Shown one piece after another: positions 18,450 to 30,822 of a stretch of 64,000 nt of DNA. The notes beneath the pieces were generated by a model. That model was not told where the DNA came from. It ran no database searches and saw only the letters and a list, made by a program, of their open reading frames with translations. Where the stretch lies: the NCBI RefSeq assembly GCF_000756775.1, contig NZ_CCSF01000001.1:1-64000 (forward strand), written 5' to 3'. Source of the DNA: Pseudomonas saudiphocaensis. Its GTDB lineage: Bacteria > Pseudomonadota > Gammaproteobacteria > Pseudomonadales > Pseudomonadaceae. The translations under genes and the position numbers were made by a program. Every line of letters starts with the position of its first letter. Position 1 is the stretch's first letter.

Positions 18450-20405
18450 ATGACAAAAACAACAAGGCAAGGATTTTTCCAGCCCAAGACATTGGCCCTT
18501 GCCGTCGCGCTGGGCACTGCTGCACCGGCTTATGCCATCAATTTCAATATCGGGGAGCTTGAGGGGCAGTTCGACTCGTCCATGTCTGTTGGTGCCAGCT
18601 GGTCCATGGCTGATCGTGATATGGACCTGGTCGGTGAAGCTAACGGTGGTACTGGCTATACCCAGACCGGCGATGATGGTCGGCTGAACTTCAAGAAGGG
18701 AGAGACCTTCTCCAAGATTTTCAAGGGTGTGCATGACCTTGAGCTGCGCTATCGCGATAGCGGCGCCTTTGTTCGTGGCAAGTACTGGTACGACTTCGAA
18801 CTGAAGGACGAGAGCCGTCTGTTCAAGGACATCAGCGACGAGGGCCGCAAGCAGGCGGCAAAAGCCTCCGGTGCCGAGATCCTCGACGCCTTCCTCTACC
18901 ACAACTATTCCATCAGCGACCTGCCGGGTACCGTGCGGGTCGGCAAACAGGTGGTGAGCTGGGGTGAGAGCACCTTTATCGGCAACTCCATCAACTCGAT
19001 CAACCCGGTCGATGCGTCCGCGTTCCGCCGCCCTGGTGCGGAAATCAAGGAAGGCCTGATCCCGGTCAATATGGTGTATCTGTCCCAAAGTCTGACCGAT
19101 CGGCTGAGTATGGAAACCTTCTACCAGCTGAGCTGGAAGCAAACCATCGTCGATAACTGCGGCACGTTCTTTTCGACGGCTGATGTGGCAGCCAATGGTT
19201 GTAATGACAATTACCATATCCTCAATAGCGAATTGCTCGGCCTGCTAGGCGGGGTGGACGCGCTGAATGAATCGCAGTTGGCTGCCGCTCTGGCGCCTCT
19301 AGGTACTTCTGACGTCGGCCTGAGCTATAGCCCAGAAGGGATGATGGTTCGTCGCGGTAAGGACAATACCGCTCGCGACGATGGACAGTGGGGCTTGGCC
19401 TTGCGCTGGCAGGGTGACAATACTGAGTATGGCGCCTATTTTATGAATTACCACAGCCGCACGCCTTTCCTTAGCGTGCAGAATGCGGATGCAGAAGCGC
19501 TGGCTGGGATTGGGCCTGCTATGCAGAGCATCTATAACGCAATAGGTGCAAGCATGCATCCGGGGGGCGCGTTGGGCTGGTTTCAGTCTCAAGGTTACTG
19601 GGGAGCGGGGGGCTTCGGTGCCCCCGGCAACGTTGGCTACAATGAGGAGTTGGGGGCGCAAGCCCAAACCTTGGCGGGTGCTGCCGTGGCGGTCGGTAAC
19701 GGTCAGTATTTCATGGATTACCCTGAGGATATCCGCCTTTATGGTCTGAGCTTCTCAACTGTACTGCCCACTGGTACTGCCTGGCAGGGCGAACTCAGCT
19801 ACCGCCCGAACGCACCGGTTCAGATCAATACACAGCAAATGACCTTGGCTCTGGCCAATGCGATCACCGCTCCAGGTGCCATTCAGCGCGGTTATGACCG
19901 CAAGGAAATCACTCAGATCCAGACCACCTTCACCCACTTCTTTGATCAAGTCCTCGGCGCTTCGCGCCTGACTTTGGTGGGCGAGGTTGGTTTTGCCCAT
20001 GTCGGCGGTCTAGAGAGCAAGAGCAAGAACCGCTATGGTCGGGATCCGATCTATGGCATTACGGGAAGCGCCGTCGACCCGAATGAAACCTCAATGGCTC
20101 GCTATGGCGATCATGGCTTCACCACTGCCAACTCCTGGGGTTACCGCCTGCGCGCACTGGCTGACTACAACAGTGTATTCGCCGGTGTAAACCTGACACC
20201 CAATATCACCTTCTCCCACGACGTCGATGGCTACGGCCCCAACGGCCTGTTCAACGAAGGTGCCAAGGCTGTCAGCGTTGGTCTGGATGCCGTCTACCAG
20301 AACACCTACACCGCCAGCCTGTCCTACACCGATTTCTTCGGGGGCGATTACAACACGCTGGTTGACCGTGACTTCCTCGCCTTCAGCGTGGGCGTGAACT
20401 TCTAA
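18450..20405 (+). CDS. DUF1302-family outer-membrane protein
   Basis: 651 residues with a signal peptide ending near AAPAYA, then a long beta-rich chain ending in aromatic GVNF, as in BAM-assembled barrels. Segments such as FNIGELEGQFDSSMSVGASW and GKQVVSWGES are typical of DUF1302. The family is often found with DUF1329 proteins and is suspected to act in export or uptake of hydrophobic compounds; no function is proved. AGGAG lies seven bases before the ATG. The DUF1329 gene follows after about 100 bases on the same strand, so the two are likely an operon. Confidence 0.85.
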   Translation: MTKTTRQGFFQPKTLALAVALGTAAPAYAINFNIGELEGQFDSSMSVGASWSMADRDMDLVGEANGGTGYTQTGDDGRLNFKKGETFSKIFKGVHDLELRYRDSGAFVRGKYWYDFELKDESRLFKDISDEGRKQAAKASGAEILDAFLYHNYSISDLPGTVRVGKQVVSWGESTFIGNSINSINPVDASAFRRPGAEIKEGLIPVNMVYLSQSLTDRLSMETFYQLSWKQTIVDNCGTFFSTADVAANGCNDNYHILNSELLGLLGGVDALNESQLAAALAPLGTSDVGLSYSPEGMMVRRGKDNTARDDGQWGLALRWQGDNTEYGAYFMNYHSRTPFLSVQNADAEALAGIGPAMQSIYNAIGASMHPGGALGWFQSQGYWGAGGFGAPGNVGYNEELGAQAQTLAGAAVAVGNGQYFMDYPEDIRLYGLSFSTVLPTGTAWQGELSYRPNAPVQINTQQMTLALANAITAPGAIQRGYDRKEITQIQTTFTHFFDQVLGASRLTLVGEVGFAHVGGLESKSKNRYGRDPIYGITGSAVDPNETSMARYGDHGFTTANSWGYRLRALADYNSVFAGVNLTPNITFSHDVDGYGPNGLFNEGAKAVSVGLDAVYQNTYTASLSYTDFFGGDYNTLVDRDFLAFSVGVNF

Positions 20406-20506
20406 GAGCCTTTGCTATCCCTGCCGGTGTGCCAATGAAGGCGCATCGGCGGATGCAGGTATAAGCAAGGCTGCGGCCAAACAAGATCTAGAGGAACTGC
20501 AAATTT

Positions 20507-21868
20507 ATGAAAACAACAAGAAAACTGTTCAGCGCCCTGGCCCTCTCGCTGCTGGCAAGCAGCGTGATGGCTGCCGTTTCACCGGAAGAAGTGGCCAAGC
20601 TAGGGACATCGCTTACGCCGCTGGGCGCCGAGATGGCGGGTAACGCCGATGGCACCATCCCTGCCTGGAACGGTGGTCTGGCTACTGATGCCGCACCGCT
20701 CAAGAATGGCCACCTGACCAACCCGTTCAAGGATGAGCAACCAAAGTTCGTTATCACTGCGCAAAACGCCGAGCAGTACAAGGACAAGCTCACCGCAGGT
20801 CAGATGGCGATGTTCCAGCGTTATCCGGATACCTACAAGATTCGCGTATTCCCGACTCATCGCACCACTGCGGTGCCGGATGCGATTTACGAGGCAGCCA
20901 AGAAGAGCGCGGCTAATACCGAGCTGGTCGAGGGCGGTAACGGGGTGAGCAATTTCACCGACAGCCGCTACTACGCGTTCCCGATTCCGAAGGACGGCCT
21001 GGAAGTGATGTGGAACCACATCACCCGCTACCGCGGCGGAAACGTGCGCCGCAATATCACCCAGGCTACGCCGCAAACAAACGGCAGCTACACCATGGTG
21101 CATTTCGAGGACGAGGTGGCTTTCCCGTCGGAAATGACAGACCTGGATCCCGAGCGGGCCAAGAATGCGCTGCTGTTCTTCAAGCAGCGCGTAACTGCAC
21201 CCTCGCGTCTGGCCGGTAACGTGCTGCTGGTACACGACTCGCTGGATCAGGTGAAGGAGCCGCGTCAGGCGTGGATCTACAACGCCGGCCAGCGCCGTGT
21301 CCGCCGTGCCCCGCAGGTTGCCTATGACGGTCCGGGTACCGCGTCCGATGGTATGCGTACCACTGACAACTTCGACATGTTCAGCGGCGCGCCGGATCGC
21401 TACGACTGGAAGCTGATCGGCAAAAAGGAGATGTACATTCCCTATAATAGCTATGAGATCGCTTCCAGCGATATCAAGTACAGCGACATCATCAAGGCGG
21501 GTCACGTCAACCAGGACCTGGCACGTTATGAGCTGCACCGCGTTTGGGAAGTCGAGGCAACGCTCAAGAACGGCGAGCGCAATATATACGCCAAGCGTCG
21601 CTTCTTCATTGATGAAGACAGCTGGACCATCGTGCAGTCGGAACTCTATGACGGTCGCGGCCAACTGTGGCGTGTAGGCGAGGCCCATATGCTGCAGTAC
21701 TACCAGCACAAGGCTCAGGCGTACGCACTCGAAGCGCTGTATGACATCATTTCGGGTCGCTACATCGCCATCGGCATGGCCAACGAAGAGAAGCCTTGGG
21801 CCTACGGCCATCGTGCTTCGGCGCGGGACTTCACACCCGCCGCATTGCGTAACGCCGGGGTGCGTTGA
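20507..21868 (+). CDS. DUF1329-family periplasmic/outer-membrane protein
   Basis: 453 residues with a Sec signal peptide (cut near VMAAV) and the DUF1329 body, including WNHITRYRG and a LolA/LolB-like lipid-binding fold predicted for the family. It pairs with the upstream DUF1302 gene, and such pairs recur in proteobacteria near lipid, sterol or aromatic catabolic genes; the present neighbours do not show which. It closes with a strong terminator, so the pair forms a transcription unit. Function unknown. Confidence 0.85.
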   Translation: MKTTRKLFSALALSLLASSVMAAVSPEEVAKLGTSLTPLGAEMAGNADGTIPAWNGGLATDAAPLKNGHLTNPFKDEQPKFVITAQNAEQYKDKLTAGQMAMFQRYPDTYKIRVFPTHRTTAVPDAIYEAAKKSAANTELVEGGNGVSNFTDSRYYAFPIPKDGLEVMWNHITRYRGGNVRRNITQATPQTNGSYTMVHFEDEVAFPSEMTDLDPERAKNALLFFKQRVTAPSRLAGNVLLVHDSLDQVKEPRQAWIYNAGQRRVRRAPQVAYDGPGTASDGMRTTDNFDMFSGAPDRYDWKLIGKKEMYIPYNSYEIASSDIKYSDIIKAGHVNQDLARYELHRVWEVEATLKNGERNIYAKRRFFIDEDSWTIVQSELYDGRGQLWRVGEAHMLQYYQHKAQAYALEALYDIISGRYIAIGMANEEKPWAYGHRASARDFTPAALRNAGVR

Positions 21869-21891
21869 TCGAAAACACTCTGAAGTGAAGG

Positions 21892-21917
21892 AAGGCGGCC
21901 AAATGGCCGCCTTTTTT
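21892..21917 (+). terminator. Terminator of the DUF1302-DUF1329 unit
   Basis: Nine-base-pair stem AAGGCGGCC / GGCCGCCTT with an AAAT loop, merging into six T residues, 24 bases after the DUF1329 stop. Confidence 0.9.
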
Positions 21918-22110
21918 ATTTGGTGCAACAAGAATAATGGTTTTTTGCCATTATTCAGGATGAATAAGCTCACTGGCATTCAGCAAGTCGACAAAAGGTC
22001 CGGAATCGTGCAGCGTTATGGGCCGGAAAGCGCAACGCCAGGGCCTCAAGATTCCATGCGGCTGCGTTTTCACTGCATTCTCATGGATTGATAGAACAAG
22101 AGAGCCTCCC

Positions 22111-24732
22111 ATGTCCGCCAGCTTCAATATCGGTGCGCTCAGCACGGAAGCCGCTGCGCAGGTACAGGTCGCGACGATTCCACGCCTGCCGCCAGCGTAT
22201 ATCCCCAGACTGCGTCTGGTGGAAGCCCTGCTGGAGGCCCGTTGCCGGTTGCGGCTGATTTGCGCACCTGCGGGGTTTGGCAAAAGCGTGCTGCTTAGCG
22301 AGTGTGCCCGGCGAGTGCCTGCCGATACGCATCTGGTCTGGCTGGATCTAGGGGGGCGCGCATTTTCTGCAGAAGCCTTGTATGCGCAGCTCAGTCGCTG
22401 TCTGGGCGCTTCACCGATGGCGACGGATGATCCCTGCCAGGATCTGATCCGCTTACTGAGCGAATACCGGCAGCCCTTGTGGATCTTCCTTGACGACTAT
22501 CCTCGACAAGCAGCGCCGGAATTCGATGCCTGTCTCGACATGCTCCTTGAGCAAGGTCCCGAATCCGTCAGTTGGTGGGTCAGTAGTAGGCGGCAGCCTG
22601 CCTGGAAGCTGCCTCGGTTGTTGCTGCAGGGTGACCTTTTCGAATTGCAGGGTGAGGTACTGGCGTTGACCTCGGCTGAGCTTCGGCAGCTACTCAAGGC
22701 GCATCGGCTGGATCTTACCGAAGATACGTTCAAGCAATTGCTGGCCGGGAGCGAAGGCTGGCTGGCTGGCGTCAGTCTGCTTTTATTCAATGCCGATGAG
22801 CAGGCCGTACGCGAGCGCCTGCTAGCCGGCACGCCGTTGCTCAGAGACTACATCCAGCGCGAGGTGCTGGACGGGCAGAGCGAGGAGATCTGTCAGGCAC
22901 TTTATGCCCTGGCGCGGCTGCCGCGCTTTTCGCCACAGCTCTGCGAGCATGTGCTCGATGGGGTCGGTAGCAACATTCTCGACGTGCTGAAGACCTTCCA
23001 GTTGTTTATCCGCCAGATCGACAACTGTGGGGAATGGTTTCGTCTATGGCGCCCAGTGGCTTTGATGCTGCAACGCATGCCAGAGGCGCTGTCGCCTACT
23101 CAGACCCATCTGCGAGCCTGCCAATGGTTTGCCAATCGTGGCGAGATGCGCGATGCGGTGGAGCATGCGCTGTGGGCGGGGCAGCCTGAAGTGGCGGCCA
23201 GCTATCTGCAGCGCTATGGCCAGGAGCAACTACTTATTGGCGACAACGTTTCGCACTTCATGAAGTGGCGCAGCGAGCTGCCGCAAGATCTGTTCGCCAG
23301 TACCACCCGCTTGATCGTGCTGCAGGGTTGGGCCTTGATCGTTTCGGCCCGGCTCGATGAGGTGGATGAGTGCCTGACCGATCTGGCGAAGTTCTTCCCA
23401 CAGCCCGATGCGCGCAGGCAAGCCCAGCTGCTGGCCCAGTGGCAGGCATTACGTGGCTTTCTGGCGCGCTTGCGTGGTGAGCCGGTAGCCCGGGATTACT
23501 GTCTGCAGGCCTTGGAGGTATTGTCGGATCATGCTTGGGCGCAGCGTGTCCTGTGCTACCAGGCGTTGTGCCAGCAGGCAATGGCCGAAGGCCAGCTGGA
23601 GCTGGCGCAGCAGTACAACAGCGAAGGAATGAAGCTGGCACGGCGCAAGGGCAGCGTGCTTTACGAGATGATGCTCAGCGTGGACCGTATCCAGTTGCTG
23701 GAGATGACCGGAGAATTCGAGCGGGCCGTGGGTGTGCTCGATGAGTCGCTTATGGTGTTGCGCGACAGTGTCGGACATAGCCCGATCATTGGTCGCCTAA
23801 AGCTGCTGCAAGGGCATCTGCTGGCTTATCAGGGGCTGGACGAACCGGCGCGGGAAGCCTTTCAGCAAGGCCGGATCGAGACTGAAACCTGCGGCGACTC
23901 CTATACCTTTTTTGGCTACGTGGGGTTGGCCGAGCTGGCCGCGCGCAATCAGGAGTTTCCCAGCGCCTATCACTGGCTGCGCGAGGCCGAGCGCCTGACC
24001 CAGTGGAGACACGTGCCGGAAGCCCGTTTCCGCGGGATTTTGCTGCTGATCACGGGGCTCACTTGGCTGCATCAGGGGCAGTTGAGAAAGGCCCGTAGCG
24101 TGCTCCACCAGGTGCTGGAACTCTACGAAGGGCACGCTTATCTCGCGCCTTCAGGCTTTTACGAACTGCTGCCGCGGGTGCAGCGTTATCTCGCGATCAT
24201 CGACATGCTGGCTGGTCGTTGTGCACCGGCCATCGAGGCCTTGCGCAAACTGATCGAGCAGAACTTGCGAATGCAGCGGCTGGGCCTCGCCTGTGAATGT
24301 CGCTTCACGCTCGCCGAAGCGCTACAGCTCGATGGGCAGCATGATGAGGCGGAGCTGGAATTGCGCAAGGCTCTGGGGGAGGCAGTGAAGCAACAGCTGG
24401 TCAAGCCCCTCTACGAGCTTCAGCACCGCCAGCCCCTTTGGCTCGCTCGGATCTTGCCGGCTGGCAAAGGAGAGCGCCTGCGGGACCGGTTGCTACAGTT
24501 CGAGCGTGAGCCGGATGATCTTCTGGCGGTCGGCGATGAGGTGATGCTGAGTAACCGCGAACTCGCCGTGTTGCGGCTGATCGCCCAGGGTTGCTCGAAT
24601 CAGGAAATTGCCGAGCAGCTGTTCATTTCTCTGCATACGGTCAAGACCCATGCGCGGCGCATCAACACCAAGCTGGGGGTCGCGCGCCGCACCCAGGCGG
24701 TAGCGCGGGCCAAGGCGCTGGGCTGGCTCTAA
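22111..24732 (+). CDS. Large MalT/LuxR-type ATP-binding transcriptional regulator
   Basis: 873 residues. An N-terminal NTPase module carries the Walker A loop APAGFGKSV (residues 52-60) and a Walker B-like WIFLDDY; a long helical, TPR-like sensor region follows; the final 62 residues are a LuxR-type HTH ([22 protein letters not shown]). The architecture is that of the STAND regulators MalT, AcoK and AlkS, which bind an inducer and ATP before activating. It lies just after the DUF1302-DUF1329 unit, so it may regulate it; this is inference. The ATG at 22111 is favoured since the family motif begins soon after; its ribosome site is weak. Confidence 0.88.
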   Translation: MSASFNIGALSTEAAAQVQVATIPRLPPAYIPRLRLVEALLEARCRLRLICAPAGFGKSVLLSECARRVPADTHLVWLDLGGRAFSAEALYAQLSRCLGASPMATDDPCQDLIRLLSEYRQPLWIFLDDYPRQAAPEFDACLDMLLEQGPESVSWWVSSRRQPAWKLPRLLLQGDLFELQGEVLALTSAELRQLLKAHRLDLTEDTFKQLLAGSEGWLAGVSLLLFNADEQAVRERLLAGTPLLRDYIQREVLDGQSEEICQALYALARLPRFSPQLCEHVLDGVGSNILDVLKTFQLFIRQIDNCGEWFRLWRPVALMLQRMPEALSPTQTHLRACQWFANRGEMRDAVEHALWAGQPEVAASYLQRYGQEQLLIGDNVSHFMKWRSELPQDLFASTTRLIVLQGWALIVSARLDEVDECLTDLAKFFPQPDARRQAQLLAQWQALRGFLARLRGEPVARDYCLQALEVLSDHAWAQRVLCYQALCQQAMAEGQLELAQQYNSEGMKLARRKGSVLYEMMLSVDRIQLLEMTGEFERAVGVLDESLMVLRDSVGHSPIIGRLKLLQGHLLAYQGLDEPAREAFQQGRIETETCGDSYTFFGYVGLAELAARNQEFPSAYHWLREAERLTQWRHVPEARFRGILLLITGLTWLHQGQLRKARSVLHQVLELYEGHAYLAPSGFYELLPRVQRYLAIIDMLAGRCAPAIEALRKLIEQNLRMQRLGLACECRFTLAEALQLDGQHDEAELELRKALGEAVKQQLVKPLYELQHRQPLWLARILPAGKGERLRDRLLQFEREPDDLLAVGDEVMLSNRELAVLRLIAQGCSNQEIAEQLFISLHTVKTHARRINTKLGVARRTQAVARAKALGWL

Positions 24733-24747
24733 AACGCGAGACTCGGC

Positions 24748-24996
24748 TCAGACGGCGATGGAGTCGCGTGGCAGTTCCCGGCCCCGCTCAATGGCAAGGC
24801 AGTAGTGCAGGCTGGTGATCAGTTGCTCCAACTGCTGCTGGTCGCGCCACTGGCTGGCGCTGATAAAGCGTTTGACCGCCACTCCGGCTGCATCAGTAAG
24901 CGTCAGCAGGATAGTGCCGTCGGGTTTCTCGATGCAGAAATTGACGTTGTAGTCCGGCTGGAATACGTCACTGATTCGTTTAAAGGGATTTTCCAT
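24748..24996 (-). CDS. DUF3509-like small protein
   Basis: 82 residues starting MENPFKRISDVFQPDYNVNF, with the LTLTDAAGVAVKRFIS core typical of the small DUF3509 proteins that are frequent in Pseudomonas genomes. No function is known. A longer frame to 25140 lacks a ribosome site and would overlap yebG, so the shorter start is preferred. It is convergent with the LuxR-type regulator, with only 15 bases between the stop codons. Confidence 0.7.
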   Translation of the reverse strand: MENPFKRISDVFQPDYNVNFCIEKPDGTILLTLTDAAGVAVKRFISASQWRDQQQLEQLITSLHYCLAIERGRELPRDSIAV

Positions 24997-25123
24997 TTGA
25001 AGTGCCCCATTGAAAATTGCCTTCAATGGACCTGAGTGGCCGAGGCTAGTTTCGCCCTTCGAAAAGAGCACGCTGCGGCAAAGGGAAGCAGGTTCGCGCC
25101 GGGTGTTGCAGCCATACGGCCTC

Positions 25124-25390
25124 TCAGTTGCTCGCATCATCTGGCTTGGGCAGCTCAGCCAGCGCTTCGGGATTGTTCCTGAAGGCTTTGGCGAACAGCT
25201 CTCGGTGCCGTGCCATGTAGATGCCGAGATCTTCGGCCTGCTGCTCGTTCAGTGACGGCGCCGCTTGTTGCAGAACGGCCGCCAATGTTTCGGCGAGCTC
25301 GAGCATCTTGTCGTGACGATCGGCTTCGGCTTTATCCATGAATAAACGCTCCAGATCGCGGCTACTGCGGTACACCACTTCAACGGCCAT
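25124..25390 (-). CDS. yebG: YebG-family SOS protein
   Basis: 88 residues; MAVEVVYRSSRDLERLFMDK and the following KAEADRHDKMLELAE match the E. coli YebG family of DNA-damage-inducible proteins. The molecular role is unknown. GAGG precedes the ATG, and a LexA-type box lies 26 bases upstream of the start, matching the LexA control known for E. coli yebG. Confidence 0.88.
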   Translation of the reverse strand: MAVEVVYRSSRDLERLFMDKAEADRHDKMLELAETLAAVLQQAAPSLNEQQAEDLGIYMARHRELFAKAFRNNPEALAELPKPDDASN

Positions 25391-25415
25391 CCACTACCTC
25401 GGGTCTATGTTGATA

Positions 25416-25431
25416 CTGGGTTTTTATACAG
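25416..25431 (-). promoter_or_regulatory. LexA (SOS) box upstream of yebG
   Basis: On the minus strand CTGTATAAAAACCCAG, matching CTG-N10-CAG, flanked by TG and TA like the extended TACTG...CAGTA consensus. Its place 26 bases before the yebG start fits promoter overlap and repression by LexA. Confidence 0.8.
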
Positions 25432-25498
25432 CATAAGGCGCTTGGCAGGAGATTGAAAGCGCCTCGCTCGCATGGCAAAGCGTAGAGCGCTTCCAGCA

Positions 25499-25963
25499 TC
25501 AGTTGGCGAAGTGTCCCTGCAGGCGTTCGGCGCGGAATTCCAGACTGCTGGCGCGGTATCCCGCTCGCAGTGTGGGCAATGGCACACACGACTGCCAGCG
25601 CTCCCCAGGCTGGAGGTCACCAGGCCCGCTGTATTGCGGCGCATCGTAATTGGAGGCAACCAGATTCAGCGACGAACCGGGAGAGCGGGCTGCAACGTTC
25701 CAGCGCAGGCTGCGTAAAGGCTCGGGGCTGTGGTTATCGAGGGTGACTTGTAATGGCCGGGCAGCAGGGCAGGCATCGGGTGCGTAAACCAGATTCAGCT
25801 CAAGTTGGCCCAACAGCCGAGCTTCGTGCTGTTCCTGCCAGATGACCCATAGGGCGACCAGGCCCAGACCCAGCAGTGCGCCCAGGGAAATCGGCAGCGC
25901 GCGCAGAGGATAGCGGATCAGCAGGATCAGCCAGGTAACGATAAGCAGTGCGCCGACTACCAT
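25499..25963 (-). CDS. Hypothetical inner-membrane protein
   Basis: 154 residues. Two adjacent hydrophobic helices at about residues 2-17 and 20-42 anchor the protein, followed by a roughly 110-residue soluble domain, probably periplasmic, with two conserved-looking cysteines (DACPAARP and WQSCVPLP) that could form a disulfide. I do not recognise the family. It lies between yebG and dciA on the same strand. Confidence 0.6.
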   Translation of the reverse strand: MVVGALLIVTWLILLIRYPLRALPISLGALLGLGLVALWVIWQEQHEARLLGQLELNLVYAPDACPAARPLQVTLDNHSPEPLRSLRWNVAARSPGSSLNLVASNYDAPQYSGPGDLQPGERWQSCVPLPTLRAGYRASSLEFRAERLQGHFAN

Positions 25964-26074
25964 GCCGGGCGGCCTGAATGTGGCGAGCCTTTCCAGTCAA
26001 GCATTGGGGGCCTCGTTGTTCGTGGAGTCAGAGACATCCTACCGTCGGCACCATCCAGTTGCGACCTGCTGGCC

Positions 26075-26539
26075 TCAGTCGTCGCCTTCGGCGGGCCTGG
26101 CGTGGGCGGCCAGACGTTCGAGTGCCGCTTTTAACCTAGGGTCCCTGATGCCGCGTGCGGTTTCATGGATATTGTCTGCCGCCTGGACAGACAACTCCGG
26201 CGCCGGACCCGGTCTGTGCCTGGGGGCTTCCGGTGGCTGCACCCTGAACAGGATTCGATTCAGTCCGGCGAACGCCTCCATGGCCTGGAGCTGGCGTTGC
26301 AGGCGGCGTTCCTGATAGCGCAGGCGGGTTGCCCAGTGCCCGTCTGTGACGATCAGCAACAGCGTGCCTTCGCGCCAGGAGGCGACGCGGCAGTATTCGC
26401 GCGCAGCGGGCTGCAACTGGCTTTCAAGCAGACGCTGTAAGCGATCGAGCCGTTTGGCTTCGCTGAACAGAGCTTTCAACGGCTTTGCTTCGCGCAGCAG
26501 CGCGGCGGGCGCTCGGGCTGGCGGGGGGCGCAGCGACAT
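26075..26539 (-). CDS. dciA: DciA-like protein (DUF721), putative replicative helicase loader
   Basis: 154 residues. The region from AKPLKALFSEAKRLDRLQ through YCRVASWREGTLLLIVTDGHWATRLRY is the DUF721 (DciA) domain, KH-like, which in other bacteria loads or assists the DnaB helicase where DnaC is absent. A proline-rich, probably disordered tail follows. It is divergent from secA, the position where dciA is often found in gammaproteobacteria. The ATG at 26539 is preferred over one 11 codons upstream. Confidence 0.78.
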   Translation of the reverse strand: MSLRPPPARAPAALLREAKPLKALFSEAKRLDRLQRLLESQLQPAAREYCRVASWREGTLLLIVTDGHWATRLRYQERRLQRQLQAMEAFAGLNRILFRVQPPEAPRHRPGPAPELSVQAADNIHETARGIRDPRLKAALERLAAHARPAEGDD

Positions 26540-26752
26540 GGTGGTGACCCGAAGGACTGTGACAGGTCGCAAGCTTAGCAGAAGCCCGGTGGCGGGCTGG
26601 TAATACGGGTTGACTGGCGAGGTGGTTGCTTTGCAGTATGTCGGGCTTTCGCCACCTTTTATTCAGGTGTTTGCGAGTAGAATGCCCACTTTGCATAGCC
26701 GTGGTGGCCCCGCGGTCGTGTCTCCATCCCCAGCATGGAAGTTTTTGTCGAT

Positions 26753-29491
<2,739 letters not shown>

Positions 29492-29516
29492 GGCTATTGA
29501 CCCTTGCTGACTCCCT

Positions 29517-29550
29517 CGCCGCGACCGGCTCTGCCGCTCGCGGCGTTTTT
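29517..29550 (+). terminator. Terminator after secA
   Basis: Eight-base-pair stem CGCCGCGA / TCGCGGCG with a 13-base loop and five T residues, 26 bases beyond the secA stop. Confidence 0.8.
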
Positions 29551-29602
29551 ATCCCTGTTTTCGTAGCGGCCAAAGGGCCGCCAAATTTAAAGGAGCGTAT
29601 CC

Positions 29603-30820
29603 ATGGCTGTCGGTCTTGGTCCTTTACCTGTCTTGCATCCGGTGCCTGGCTTTGAACTTGGTATCGCCTCGGCTGGCATCAAGCGGCCCGGTCGCAAGGA
29701 TGTAGTGGTGATGCGTTGCGCCGAAGGCTCGCGTGTTGCCGGCGTCACCACTACCAACGCCTTCTGTGCGGCACCGGTGCTGATCACCCGTGAGCGTATG
29801 CAGGGCGAGGTACGTTACCTGCTGACCAACACCGGCAACGCCAATGCAGGCACCGGCGCCGAAGGCATGGCCAATGCTCGCCGCACCTGTGCGGCCTTGG
29901 CTGCGCTGACCGGCGTCGACGAGACTGCAGTGCTGCCGTTTTCCACTGGCGTGATCGGCGAACCGCTGCCGGTGGAGAAGATCGAGTCTGCATTGCAGGC
30001 CGCGCTCGAGAATCTGTCTGAGCAAAACTGGGCCGACGCGGCTGCGGGGATCATGACCACTGACACCCTGCCCAAGGGCGCCAGCCGGCAGTTCCAGCAT
30101 GACGGCGTAACGGTCACCGTCACCGGTATTTCCAAGGGCGCGGGAATGATCCGCCCGAACATGGCGACCATGCTCGGCTATATCGCCACTGACGCCAAAG
30201 TGGCGCGTGGCGTGTTGCAGGACCTGGTGCGCGATGCGGCCAACAAGTCGTTCAACCGCATCACCATTGACGGCGATACCTCGACCAACGACTGCTGCAT
30301 GCTGATCGCCACCGGCCAGGCGAATCTGCCAGAGATTACCGAAGCCAGCGGCGAGCTGTTTGCCAAGCTCAAGCAGGCGGTGTTCGAAGTGTTCATGGAA
30401 GTCGCCCAGGCCATTGTGCGCGATGGTGAGGGTGCGACCAAATTTGTCACCGTCGTGGTCAATGGCGGGATGACTCATCAGGAATGTCTGGACGTGGGCT
30501 ACGCCGTTGCCCATTCGCCGCTGATCAAGACCGCGCTGTTCGCCTCCGATCCCAACTGGGGGAGGATCCTGGCCGCCGTCGGTTATGCCGGCGTGCCGAA
30601 TCTGGATGTCAGCCTGATCGATGTCTTCCTTGGTGAAGTCTGCATTGCCAGTCGGGGCGGGCGTTCGCCCAGCTACACCGAAGAGCAGGGCGCGGCGGTG
30701 ATGGCGCGCGAGGAAATCACGATTCGCATCGAACTGGGCCGTGGCAACTGTAGCGAGACGATCTGGACCACCGATCTGTCGCACGAATACGTGAAGATCA
30801 ACGCCGAGTATCGGACCTGA
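29603..30820 (+). CDS. argJ: Glutamate N-acetyltransferase / amino-acid acetyltransferase
   Basis: 405 residues. ArgJ transfers the acetyl group from N-acetylornithine to glutamate in the cyclic arginine pathway; the bifunctional form also uses acetyl-CoA. The self-cleavage site is in [15 protein letters not shown], where the threonine of MAT-TM becomes the N-terminal nucleophile of the beta chain. AAAGGAG lies eight bases before the ATG. It follows secA and its terminator and overlaps closely with the Nudix gene downstream. Confidence 0.96.
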   Translation: MAVGLGPLPVLHPVPGFELGIASAGIKRPGRKDVVVMRCAEGSRVAGVTTTNAFCAAPVLITRERMQGEVRYLLTNTGNANAGTGAEGMANARRTCAALAALTGVDETAVLPFSTGVIGEPLPVEKIESALQAALENLSEQNWADAAAGIMTTDTLPKGASRQFQHDGVTVTVTGISKGAGMIRPNMATMLGYIATDAKVARGVLQDLVRDAANKSFNRITIDGDTSTNDCCMLIATGQANLPEITEASGELFAKLKQAVFEVFMEVAQAIVRDGEGATKFVTVVVNGGMTHQECLDVGYAVAHSPLIKTALFASDPNWGRILAAVGYAGVPNLDVSLIDVFLGEVCIASRGGRSPSYTEEQGAAVMAREEITIRIELGRGNCSETIWTTDLSHEYVKINAEYRT

Positions 30821-30822
30821 GT

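Noticed and set aside
20600-21979. 459-codon minus-strand frame opposite the DUF1329 gene
   Set aside because: Composition rich in shadow residues (V, L, R, H) without any domain; the plus-strand gene has signal peptide and family match.
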